Source: Mytilus californianus
Lineage: Eukaryota; Mollusca; Bivalvia; Mytilida; Mytilidae
DNA: 64,000 bases
Direction of reading: 5' to 3'
Assembly: GCF_021869535.1 (NCBI RefSeq)
Contig: NW_026262648.1
Span: 248,001 to 312,000, forward strand
A program made the translations under genes and the position numbers. The notes beneath the pieces were generated by a model. It was given only the letters and a program-made list of their open reading frames with translations, ran no database searches and was not told the origin of the DNA. Shown piece after piece: positions 22,701-29,106 of the stretch. Within the stretch, counting starts at the first letter, position 1. Every line of letters begins with the position of its first letter.

Positions 22701-24618
22701 AGGATTGTATTAATGTGAATAATGCGACTGAGTGAGTATCGCAGTAATAAAAACATGCATTCTGTATCGGATATAAATATATGTATGCCGATTTTTCTAA
22801 AATCACAATAACTAATCTCGCATTTCTGTCGATCATTATAATGTCCATTCTTCAAAAAAAACAAAAAAATAAATGCACAAAATAATTCTGCATTTACAGT
22901 ACGTGTAGAATCTGAGAAAATCCACCCTTAGATTTGTTGATTTTTATTGTTTTAACGCCACTTTTAAGCACCGCTTTTGGGCTATTTCTTGGCGGCCAGT
23001 TTTTATTGGTGGAGGAAGCTGGAGTGCCCAGAGAAAACCACAGACCTTCCATAGGAAAACTGACAATCCTAGTCAATTAAGATTGGAGTCGAGTGCACCC
23101 GCACGAGCGGGGTTAACGTTCGAACTCACAACCTCAGTGTTGACTGGCTAGTAATTACAGTAGGAACTACTTAGACCACTCAGCCAACGAGGCCCCTCCA
23201 CCCTTAGAAATCTATTGACAGGAGATTGATGTAAATAAAATAATAATTTCTTTTTTTGGTTTTCAAAGGAGATGTAGGTAGATGTAAATATTTTGGAATT
23301 TTCCAAAATCATGAAAATTGACCATGGTTTAGAATAGGGGGTTTGAAAGGCACTCAAATTAATTAATAGTAGGTAATCACATTTTCCTTATAATTTTGTT
23401 AGAATTACACAATTAAATTCAAATTTTATACAGGGGTTAAAAAATCCACTAGCCCGACGCCCGGGACTACAGCATTTAGGCCTAGGGCAACCAAAACTTG
23501 TAACGGTTAAACCCAATATGCCCTAAGGACTAGTAACAAAAAAATCTTGGCGTTTCCAAAATAAAAAGTGGTAATCCACACATCACTTTTCTATCTTAGC
23601 CAATCAGATTCAACTACATCATGCCGGATTCCAGAATTTGAACTTATTTTGTACAAGTTTTAAAATAGAACAAATAACTTGGGGTGGATCCCCTACTTTC
23701 AATATCGATTTGTTAGTACAGGGGGTATTGTACATTGCTTATGCAACCAGAGAAATATAATGTAACCTGACTGTACCTCCTTCTGAATAATTTATTGCAA
23801 TATAAATATGAATCCCTTTTCACAGGAGAAAGTAGATATATTCAATTAATCGATAATTGTATATTCATAATAAGGCTTGTACCATCTCAGGTTTTGGTCA
23901 ACTCATTATTACAGAATATTCAATGAATATACAATTATCGATTAATTGAATATATCTGCTAATGGGATATTTTTTTGCTGACATAAGTTTTGGGTATCCG
24001 ATTTGTAAAAATCTACTGTACAACGGATAAAAATTGTTAAGTTTATAGAATTCATTGTATTAATGCAGCAAACTCTGAATTTGTAAGGCATACTCGGGCT
24101 AGCAGGTCAGTTTTGTTGGGCTAGTAGTTCTTCCAACAGGGCTAGTAAAATCCTGCTACCAATTAGCCCTGGGCTAGTGAGCTATAACAAAATTTCTTAA
24201 CCCCTGTTTATAGTATGGGTGGTAGGGTCTAAGAAAAGGGCATCCCATTCGTTAAATTCTAGAACATCCCTTAGTCATTGTGATTTACACTTTTCTTGAT
24301 TATCAATGAATGGTTCAAGTTTCTATGATGAGAAAATTCTAAATCTTCTATTGCACTGCAACTGGATCACTATTGTTTTTCTTAGTTTTAACTCTGCTTT
24401 CGCTGCATTTTTACAATTCTTTAGTTTTCTATGTTGCGTTTTGTATACTGTTGTTTGTTTTTTGGTCGTTTATTGTTTTTTGCCATGGCATTGTTAGTTT
24501 GTCATCAATTTATGAGTTTGCATATCTTTTTGGTATCTTCTGGTCATGGAAATCATGACTTTCAGGACTTACCTGCACCTAATTCACTGACAGATTCTGC
24601 AGGTGTTTTGGTTGACAT
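9555..24618 (-). CDS. MTHFSD: MTHFSD: methenyltetrahydrofolate synthase domain-containing protein (six coding exons)
   Basis: Joined coding exons, 5' to 3' on the minus strand, are 24618-24573, 22579-22476, 20788-20675, 16928-16815, 16149-16059 and 10720-9555, giving 544 residues ending in TAG. Residues ~16-290 form a 5-formyltetrahydrofolate cyclo-ligase-like fold, with [58 protein letters not shown] and [13 protein letters not shown] all typical of MTHFSD. Residues ~300-440 are an Arg/Glu/Asp/Pro-rich disordered linker. Residues ~446-518 are an RRM, with RNP2-like TIFVGSV and RNP1-like CYALLQF. Vertebrate MTHFSD is near 380 residues, so the linker is much longer here. The family is linked to RNA binding; its enzymatic role is doubtful. 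All junctions are GT-AG and in phase. The start was chosen because the frame opens with MSTKTPAES and joins exon 2 in phase; an AG acceptor at 24646-24647 suggests a separate upstream noncoding exon. Confidence 0.95.
10858..11012 (+). repeat. Dispersed repeat, copy A (inverted partner at 29837)
   Basis: It shares 'ttccagtcttca', 'gaatctacaggccagaagct', 'cctgtagagatgatttttaca' and 'gagcacaaagactgc' with the reverse complement of 29837-30025. It lies in MTHFSD intron 5 just upstream of exon 6. It is noncoding. Confidence 0.6.
11180..11222 (-). repeat. Mussel dispersed repeat, short fragment
   Basis: A 43-bp stretch containing 'gagagttgtctcattggc' and 'cacatctttt' matches the end of the repeat at 40818 in reverse orientation. 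Confidence 0.5.
12107..13280. mobile_element. hAT-like DNA transposon with zinc-finger fragment
   Basis: The ends CAGAGTTGGAAATT (left) and CAGGGTAGGAAACT (right, reverse complement) match at 11 of 14 positions. The element is flanked by a direct repeat TTAAAAC (12100-12106 and 13281-13287). Subterminal GC-rich repeats ('gcccgaccgcccg', 'gggcggtc') resemble transposase-binding arrays. It carries a broken TTF/BED-like zinc-finger frame at 12560-12818. It sits in MTHFSD intron 5. Confidence 0.7.
12560..12818 (+). pseudogene. TTF/BED-like zinc-finger fragment, frameshifted
   Basis: One frame from 12560 reads [17 protein letters not shown] and ends near a run of seven T. Another frame then continues with [27 protein letters not shown] and KSDGHKYC before TAA. 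Together they give the Cys...Cys...GCxNxR...H...H layout of the zinc finger found at the N-terminus of hAT transposases and of ZNF862/KIAA1586-like proteins. The change of frame at the T run and the absence of a catalytic domain show a decayed piece. AATAAA follows the stop. Confidence 0.55.
13951..14390 (+). repeat. ~135-bp tandem array
   Basis: 'ctaaatacat' or a close variant recurs at 13955, 14091, 14199 and 14334, so units are ~135 bp with one shortened to 108. Each holds 'atcaaagaaccccaa' and 'gatgaaatcaaacaaagttt'. The open frames on both strands come from the repeat. Confidence 0.7.
14430..14670 (+). repeat. 35-bp minisatellite with ATTGCGCAAT core
   Basis: About six units have an exact 35-bp period (tttctt at 14465, 14500, 14535). 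Each contains the palindrome ATTGCGCAAT followed by ACTGTGCAATTG, itself able to pair with the palindrome. Confidence 0.8.
14860..15420 (+). repeat. ~158-bp tandem array
   Basis: Four diverged units, with 'tcaatcccagc' or a variant at 14867, 15016, 15179 and 15338. Each contains 'agagagatccatacact' or similar. This is satellite-like noncoding DNA. Confidence 0.65.
16059..16149 (-). CDS. MTHFSD: MTHFSD coding exon 5
   Basis: 91 bases encoding residues 127-156, from [12 protein letters not shown] to VAVTKT, plus the first base of Gly157. The acceptor is TTTCAG and the donor GTAAG. The [18 protein letters not shown] core is characteristic of the family. Confidence 0.95.
16319..16472 (+). repeat. 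77-bp tandem duplication
   Basis: Two copies of 'gggcaggacatttg...gtttggttttattgcactt...acacatt' lie 77 bp apart (16319 and 16396) in MTHFSD intron 4. Confidence 0.7.
16622..16775 (-). pseudogene. Decayed fragments of MTHFSD exon 4
   Basis: 16622-16678 aligns with the 3' half of exon 4 and its donor. On the plus strand both have ttac, gcacatat, tca.aatatccttat, acaacc.tct.gtggt and cta, in that order. Two shorter pieces follow (about 16681-16715 and 16731-16762), each with 'ctacctgtgttgtggctca', a variant of the exon end plus donor. No frame is kept. They look like remains of tandem exon duplication. Confidence 0.6.
16815..16928 (-). CDS. MTHFSD: MTHFSD coding exon 4
   Basis: 114 bases in phase 0 encoding residues 89-126, from [15 protein letters not shown] to ILRICATTQ. 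Decayed copies of its 3' half lie in the following intron at 16622-16775. Exons 3 and 4 are the same length and both phase 0. Confidence 0.95.
17186..17465 (-). repeat. Mussel dispersed repeat, second subfamily
   Basis: Nearly identical to 34030-34316, from 'gcacctgtcctaagtcagga' to 'tctcattggcactcatacca'. The last 40 bases are the reverse complement of the start of the repeat at 40818, so the two belong to one broad family. It is noncoding. Confidence 0.7.
17628..18907. mobile_element. hAT-like DNA transposon in MTHFSD intron 3
   Basis: The left end CAGTGATTTTGCTAGCG and the right end (reverse complement CAGGGTTTTAGCTAGGA) match imperfectly. The element is flanked by CTACAAG on both sides (17621-17627 and 18908-18914). 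Subterminal 'tcgtcattttcgtcattt' repeats lie next to the left end. An 89-bp unit ('cacaatttgcagttcg' at 17976 and 18065) is duplicated inside. No intact transposase is seen. Confidence 0.6.
19106..19737. mobile_element. Short hAT-like transposon with perfect 15-bp TIRs
   Basis: CAGAGTTCGCGAAAA at 19106-19120 is exactly repeated in inverse at 19723-19737, and a direct 6-bp repeat ATACTT flanks both ends (19100-19105, 19738-19743). Subterminal 'gtcggtcctgtcggtc' and 'tgtcggtcccatgaccgac' repeats lie just inside. The plus strand has an open frame at 19120-19509 (129 residues) with a tail [15 protein letters not shown] and two AATAAA strings after it. The frame has no recognised domain; an acidic C-terminus is common in hAT-derived proteins. 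Confidence 0.8.
20675..20788 (-). CDS. MTHFSD: MTHFSD coding exon 3
   Basis: 114 bases in phase 0 encoding residues 51-88, from [15 protein letters not shown] to ARFLTLE. The KINPDKPQ string matches the 'KVNPDKP' segment of the family. The acceptor is TTCTTAG and the donor GTAAGC. Confidence 0.95.
20925..21165 (+). repeat. E4-family fragment
   Basis: It matches the 5' part of the element at 13740: 'gatacgcctgcagaggtccaa', 'ccctgaacagttggggcaa', 'ttcaagcatgatacag' and 'gatttcttgctgttgtgcaat'. Only one or two minisatellite units remain. Confidence 0.65.
21362..21848 (-). repeat. Tandem-repeat element, minus-strand relative of 31088-32092
   Basis: On the minus strand it begins with 'tgtcgagccttcgactttag' and a six-unit (GCC) microsatellite, runs through two units with 'actctgtggttaaagttttt' and 'caaacttgaacagaagcttg', and ends near 'ggcgagacactgggttccgc'. 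The palindromic TTCGAC...GTCGAA stem is intact. It lies in MTHFSD intron 2. Confidence 0.65.
22476..22579 (-). CDS. MTHFSD: MTHFSD coding exon 2
   Basis: 104 bases completing codon 16 (Glu) and encoding residues 17-50, from [13 protein letters not shown] to RRIPNVK. The acceptor is TTTGCAG and the donor GTTTGC. The FPRP...RIPN string is a landmark of the MTHFSD N-terminus. Confidence 0.95.
22933..23196 (-). mobile_element. tRNA-derived SINE with 12-bp target duplication
   Basis: Read on the minus strand, it starts with GGGGCCTCGTTGGCTGAGTGG, a tRNA-like head with an A box (TGGCTGAGTGG) and a B box-like GTGAGTTCGAAC, followed by a body with 'ccaatcttaattgactagga' and 'cctccaccaataaaaactgg'. 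A perfect TCCACCCTTAGA flanks it at 22921-22932 and 23197-23208, the mark of retrotransposition. A second, plus-strand copy is at 51138. Bivalve tRNA SINEs of this layout (MetaSINE-like) are known; the exact family is inferred. Confidence 0.85.
23431..24206. mobile_element. hAT-like DNA transposon in MTHFSD intron 1
   Basis: The ends CAGGGGTTAAAAAAT and (right, reverse complement) CAGGGGTTAAGAAAT differ at one position. TTTATA flanks both sides (23425-23430, 24207-24212). Subterminal 'gggctag' occurs several times near the right end and 'ctagcccga' near the left. A 37-bp-arm hairpin lies inside at 23831-23960. No transposase frame. Confidence 0.8.
23831..23960. repeat. Long inverted repeat, 37-bp arms
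   Basis: Arms 23831-23867 and 23924-23960 are reverse complements at 36 of 37 positions, around a 56-base loop. The arms contain ATTCAATTAATCGATAATTG. It could be a nested MITE or a transcribed hairpin. Confidence 0.8.
24360..24560 (+). repeat. Dispersed repeat, retroelement 3'-end-like
   Basis: It shares 'agttttctatgttg', 'tgtatactgttgtttg' and 'ttggtatc' with 35380-35515 and is a familiar type of mussel repeat. Three overlapping open frames are all T-rich hydrophobic translations and are not genes. Confidence 0.5.
24573..24618 (-). CDS. MTHFSD: MTHFSD coding exon 1
   Basis: It encodes 15 residues from MSTKTPAES plus one base of codon 16, and the donor GTAAG follows directly. A pyrimidine-rich tract and AG just upstream (24646 onward on the plus strand) make it likely that the exon carries 27 bases of 5' UTR, with another noncoding exon beyond. 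Confidence 0.9.
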
Positions 24619-24738
24619 GACTGCTTGTCAAAACTGAAACACACTCTGAAATGAAAAACAAATAGTAAATCATCTCAAATTTATCTTTTTTGTATTTTCA
24701 CATTACCTGTCTTTGGTTTACTCCTGTAACCATGGTAA

Positions 24739-25566
24739 CAGACTACACGAATGAATTTTATTTTATCCGGACATTCGGTCTGGTAAACAACCTAGCTTTA
24801 CCAGACCGAATGAAATTTTACCAGACCAATTTTTTTTACATCTAATTGTATATTATCCGACAAAATACCAACAAACCTATGACTTGTTGTGCCCTACTGC
24901 ACTCCAAAATGCACAAAAACAAAATCATGTGACAAGAGTGTATATTTTGATGAAAGTTGTGCACAATTGCTTGAATGCATTTTATTGATAAAGAAAAGTA
25001 ATGTCACATTCTATTGGATTTTGACATGAAAATTATTTGTGAACTAAAAATAATTTAGAGTTTCTGTATACAATAATTCCTGTATCTTCTTCCTTTTTCA
25101 TATATCTTTTGGTTTTCAATTCTAGTGTTTATATTTCATAGCTGTATTTTGTGAACCTGCTTGGATTTTTTATTGTATTTGATCGGCAAACCCGGATTTG
25201 GCCTTATCCCTTCCCGGAATCTGATTCTGTTTTGTCTTGTTTCCAGTTGATGGCAGCCATTGTTGTTTTTTTCAGTCATGCAGATATGTTTTTACTCGGA
25301 TTTACACATTACTTGTTGGCGATTTTCGGCATAAAGCTAGAGGTTGAACAAAATAAACATCGCTGTCATGAATAATAAAGATGAAAATGAATTTTGAGAT
25401 CATTTTTAGAATTTTGCTCCCAAAATTGGGAAAAATGTAGGGTTTTTAGAAAAATCCATGAAAAAAACAACACCGGACATTCGGACCGGTATTCAACAAA
25501 ATTTTACCAGACCGCTCCATTATTCACCGGATTTGTCCGACGGTCCGACGAATTTCGTGTAGTCTG
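24739..25566. mobile_element. hAT-like DNA transposon upstream of MTHFSD
   Basis: The ends CAGACTACACGAAT and (right, reverse complement) CAGACTACACGAAA match over 13 bases. TGGTAA flanks both sides (24733-24738, 25567-25572). Subterminal 'ttaccagaccgaatg', 'ccggacattcgg' and 'ttttaccagaccg' repeats occur at both ends. It lies just upstream of the first MTHFSD coding exon, possibly within an intron of its 5' UTR. Confidence 0.8.
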
Positions 25567-26179
25567 TGGTAACATGTCAACTGGTACGTTTGCCAACTGT
25601 TGCCCTACTAACTTGTTCTACCAACTCATATCAAACATGCTACACTTTTAGATATTATTTCTAAGCAATATAGTAGTTATTTTCTATCATAAAACTTTTT
25701 TTTTAATTAAAAAAATCGAAATGTTGTTTTGAATTATAATTATTACATGTATAAATTGTACTAATTAGCATGATTAGTGATCATTAGTAGACCTACAACT
25801 GTACATTCTGATCAGATTGGGGTTGATTAAAAAAAAACTTCATCTAGTCATGTTTTTTTGTTGCCATTTTTAAAGCAGTTTTTTTTCTATTAGAATATAG
25901 TCGTCACTTGCTTAGGTGTTTTCAAAATTTAAATGTATTCAGAAAAGCTGATGTGTCTTCTACTCAATTCTAACTTGCTTTGGTTGTGTGGAATTCGAAT
26001 GGTGCAGAAGGCGTAAAAAGCACATGTACTAGGTGAGGTAGCTTCTATACATTTTCCCTAATAGAGTTTATAGGGCTTGAAAATTGATTCTGAGGGCTGC
26101 CAAAACAGAAAATCACTCCCAATACAGAATCCAAAGTTAGGGGAGGGTTGAGCACTCAGAAACATGTTTAACCACACCA

Positions 26180-27068
26180 CATTCTTTATGTGCCTGTCCC
26201 AAGTCATGAGCCTGTAGTTAGTGGTTGTCATTGGTTCATGTCGGTAACATTTGTTTTTGTAAATTGAACTGTTATAAATTAGGCCGTTAGTTTTCTCAAT
26301 TGAATTGTTTCATATTTCATATCAGGGCCTTTTTATGGTTCATCATAACCTTTTGGCTAATACGGCCGTATTTACACCACAAATTTTACTCTGAGTACAG
26401 ACAAACCTGTGCACCTGCAAAAGTTTTAAGGCATGGCAGGACCTAGATAATTAAATTTAAATGCATTTTATGATTCAGAAAATTATTAACTTTTCTGGAT
26501 TTTTCTATTCATTTTTTTTCATTCCCGCAGAAGGTGCAAAAATAAACTAAGTAGGGAAAACGTTTGAGAAGCTTCCCTCATATAATCAATGTTGTGAGTA
26601 GTATTCATTTAAATGGACAATAGACATGATAGATGGATAATAGACACCTGCAAACAATAGGTGATTTAAACTGTGTAACTGAGTGGACCGTATCAAATGA
26701 AACTTGTATCAAATGAAACTCGTGTGTTTGTTTATTTTGCTATTTTCTGCAGACTGGAAAAAAATGCACGTCAAAATCCAGGTAAGTCATCAATTTTCTG
26801 AAACATATACTTCATACAACTTTTATATTTCTAGGTCCTGCCATGACTTAAAACTTTCCTAGATGCATTAGTTTGTCTGTACACATAGTAGATTTTGGGA
26901 TGTAAAAACGGCCATATTTTTCAATTCCTTCAGATGAACCTTATAGCTGACTATACAGTATGGGTCTTTCTCATTGTTGAAGGCTGTACAGTTGCCTATA
27001 ATTGCTTACATCCAATTCATTTGAACTTCGGTGGATAGTTGTCTCATTGGCAATCATACCACATTTCC
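26180..27068 (-). repeat. Mussel dispersed repeat split by an insertion
   Basis: 26180-26336 ('gtgcctgtcccaagtcatga' to 'cagggcctttttat') and 26941-27068 ('ttatagctgactata' to 'ggcaatcataccacat') are consecutive parts of the same repeat, parted by the foldback element at 26337-26940. Confidence 0.75.
26337..26940. mobile_element. Foldback element with ~100-bp inverted ends, nested
   Basis: The ends GGTTCATC...GATGAACC are followed inward by ~95-bp inverted arms (about 26360-26455 and 26822-26925) sharing 'gtacagacaaac', 'aaagttttaag' and 'catggcaggacctag'. TTAT lies on both sides (26333-26336, 26941-26944). It interrupts an older repeat, so it inserted later. No coding capacity. Confidence 0.75.
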
Positions 27069-27244
27069 TTATTCCTATATATTATAAATAAAAAAATAAT
27101 TGCTGAACATTACATCAACTTGATAAAAAATTGAATATTACCAATGACGGGAGCTAGGTGAATAGATATATCTTTTGACAGTCAAGAAAAGCAAAGAGAC
27201 AGACAGGAAAGCGACTTCTTTGTCCTCATTGCCCTATAGTGTGA

Positions 27245-28285
27245 GGAATTATAGTTATCTCGTACCATTGTAAACTCGTACCAATGTCAACTCGTACCAC
27301 TAAAAAAAAACTCGTACCAATGCAAACTCGTACCACTGCTAACTCGTACCACGGTAAATTCATACCATTGTAAACTAGTACCAACTTATTTAAATGCATT
27401 CAAATGGTGTTTAATGATAAATATATACTTTAATTTCACTCAATACCTCTTAAGTCTGTAAAATGTATATAATTTGAAATTACAATGACCAATTTGTAGC
27501 TAATTTTCCTTGTCTAATTGGATAGAGAAAACCGTGGCAGATTGGCTTTGTTGTCCCCCTTGAATAGACTCTTTTTTAAACTTTTACTGACAACTATTTG
27601 ATTTAATTTTTAATCATTCCAAATCAGTAACATTGAATAGATTTGGGTATTTTTCTATTGTTTCTAAAAGGAATTTTATTTAATGAAAGAATTGATTTAT
27701 TGTGTTTTAAAGGTTTAAAATTGTTTATGACCAACAGTTAGAAAGTATGAAATTTATTTTTATACAATATTCAGCTCATTTGAGCAGAATATGACCATGC
27801 TAATATGATTAAACAAGTTGATTAGTTTGAAGATAAAAAAAAAAAACAAGTTGATTAGTTAATAATCAACCAACAATCACACAATCAAGGGAATTTAATA
27901 TATTTATTAGCATGGTAAATAAGAAATTACATTCGTATTTATGTCTAAGTTTCATTAAAATCTGGTATAAAATTCAAAGATACTTTAATTTTTTGTATAA
28001 AGCTTAAAAAAAAAATAATCATAAAACATTCGTATTTTTGTTTAAGTTTTCATTAAAATCTAGTATAAAATTCAAGTAATTCAACTTTTTTTATTTAGTT
28101 TACCAAAAATAAATTCATAAAATATTCGTATTTTTGAATATATTTTTAATGGAACGAGTTTGCAGTGGTACGAGTTCTGATTGGTACGACTTCCCAGTGG
28201 TACGAGTTTACTTTGGTACGAGTTAACTTTTTTGGTACGAGTTTACGTGGTACGAGTTTACAATGGTACGAGTTAACTTGCTTCC
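27245..28285. mobile_element. Mutator-like or foldback element with inverted arrays of CTCGTACCA
   Basis: The left end carries about seven copies of a ~15-bp unit, (a)aCTCGTACCA(n)tg. The right end carries about seven copies in inverse, tGGTACGAGtt. The outermost ends start GGAA and end TTCC. An 8-bp direct repeat TAGTGTGA flanks them (27237-27244, 28286-28293). Long inverted ends with 8-9-bp duplications fit Mutator-like elements. The 740-bp AT-rich interior has a diverged ~90-bp tandem repeat and no transposase. Confidence 0.75.
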
Positions 28286-28315
28286 TAGTGTGAGCCCTGT
28301 ATTGGCTGTAATGCT

Positions 28316-28460
28316 CAGAGGCGGATTTAGAGGGGGGCCCCCCCTTTTCTGGGGAAAAAATGGTTAATTATATAGGGAATCACTGACACATGACCGGAGC
28401 GGGCCCCCTCTTAGGCAGTCAGTGGGCCCCCACTTATGAAAATTTCTGGGTCCGCCACTG
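28316..28460. mobile_element. 145-bp hAT-type MITE (CAGAGGCGGAT ends)
   Basis: The left end CAGAGGCGGATTTAG and the right end (reverse complement CAGTGGCGGACCCAG) are inverted repeats. ATGCT flanks both (28311-28315, 28461-28465). The CAGNGGCGGAT terminus is widespread among animal non-autonomous hAT elements with short duplications. A decayed right end may be at about 50945-50970. Confidence 0.75.
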
Positions 28461-29025
28461 ATGCTGTATATGTGTGTACATGACATTGTATGCATATAAA
28501 AGCTTTTGGCAGACTGAAATTATTTTGAACTCAAATGTTCAAGTTTCAAGGGAAAGCAGGCATCACCAAAATGGCTCATGCTTAAGGAGTTAGCAGATTA
28601 CTAACCCTATTTTTACAGATGTTTTAACATAAACAGAGAAAACCCTAGAAAAATTACCAAATTTGGATTGGACAGTTGGAAGTCAGTAGATAAATTTGAG
28701 AAGTCAGATAAATGACACCTGTAGCAATAATATACAAAAATCTATAATACTGAATTCCTTTTTAACAAATTTCCCATAATTCAATAACCTTTGACGCTGT
28801 CTAATCTCAAAACTGTTATCAAACTGACTATTTCCCAACGTGGCAAATGGAGGCTACCATATTACTGTCACGCAATGAATATTTTTTTCCTAATTTTTTC
28901 AATGCTTACTAAAAACTTCTAATGTATCAGATCATTTTTCTATACGCAATTGAATATTTCTGTAATTGTTCAAACTGACAAGTGCAAGAAAGTGTAAAAA
29001 GGTTAAAATTTAGTGCCGTTAATTT

Positions 29026-29034
29026 CACTTCCGG
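29026..29034 (-). promoter_or_regulatory. ETS/GABP-type site at the HMGCL start
   Basis: The minus strand reads CCGGAAGTG, the consensus of GABP/ETS factors, ending four bases before the HMGCL ATG. Such sites near the transcription start are common at nuclear genes for mitochondrial proteins. Binding is inferred. No TATA box is evident upstream. Confidence 0.5.
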
Positions 29035-29037
29035 GTT

Positions 29038-29106
29038 ATGGCTGTCCGTCGTCTTCTCAGTTCCAAATTCTTGGAAAAAGTGTCAAAAAATTACTCACAA
29101 GCAACA
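29038..29106 (+). CDS. HMGCL: HMGCL exon 1 (mitochondrial presequence)
   Basis: 23 codons from the ATG, with donor GTAAGC. The encoded peptide has Arg and Lys but no acidic residue before position 13, and has Ser and hydrophobic residues as in matrix-targeting signals. Confidence 0.92.

Noticed and set aside
22933..23196. Functional tRNA gene
   Set aside because: A and B boxes are present but there is no acceptor-stem closure and the body continues as a SINE with target duplication.
24306..24637. Three overlapping hydrophobic open frames as membrane proteins
   Set aside because: The sequence is a dispersed T-rich repeat also found at 35240-35520; the last part overlaps MTHFSD exon 1 on the other strand.
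27245..28285. Short regularly repeated units as a CRISPR array
   Set aside because: Units are ~15 bp with tiny variable spacers, inverted at the two ends, in a eukaryotic context; this is a foldback or Mutator-like element.
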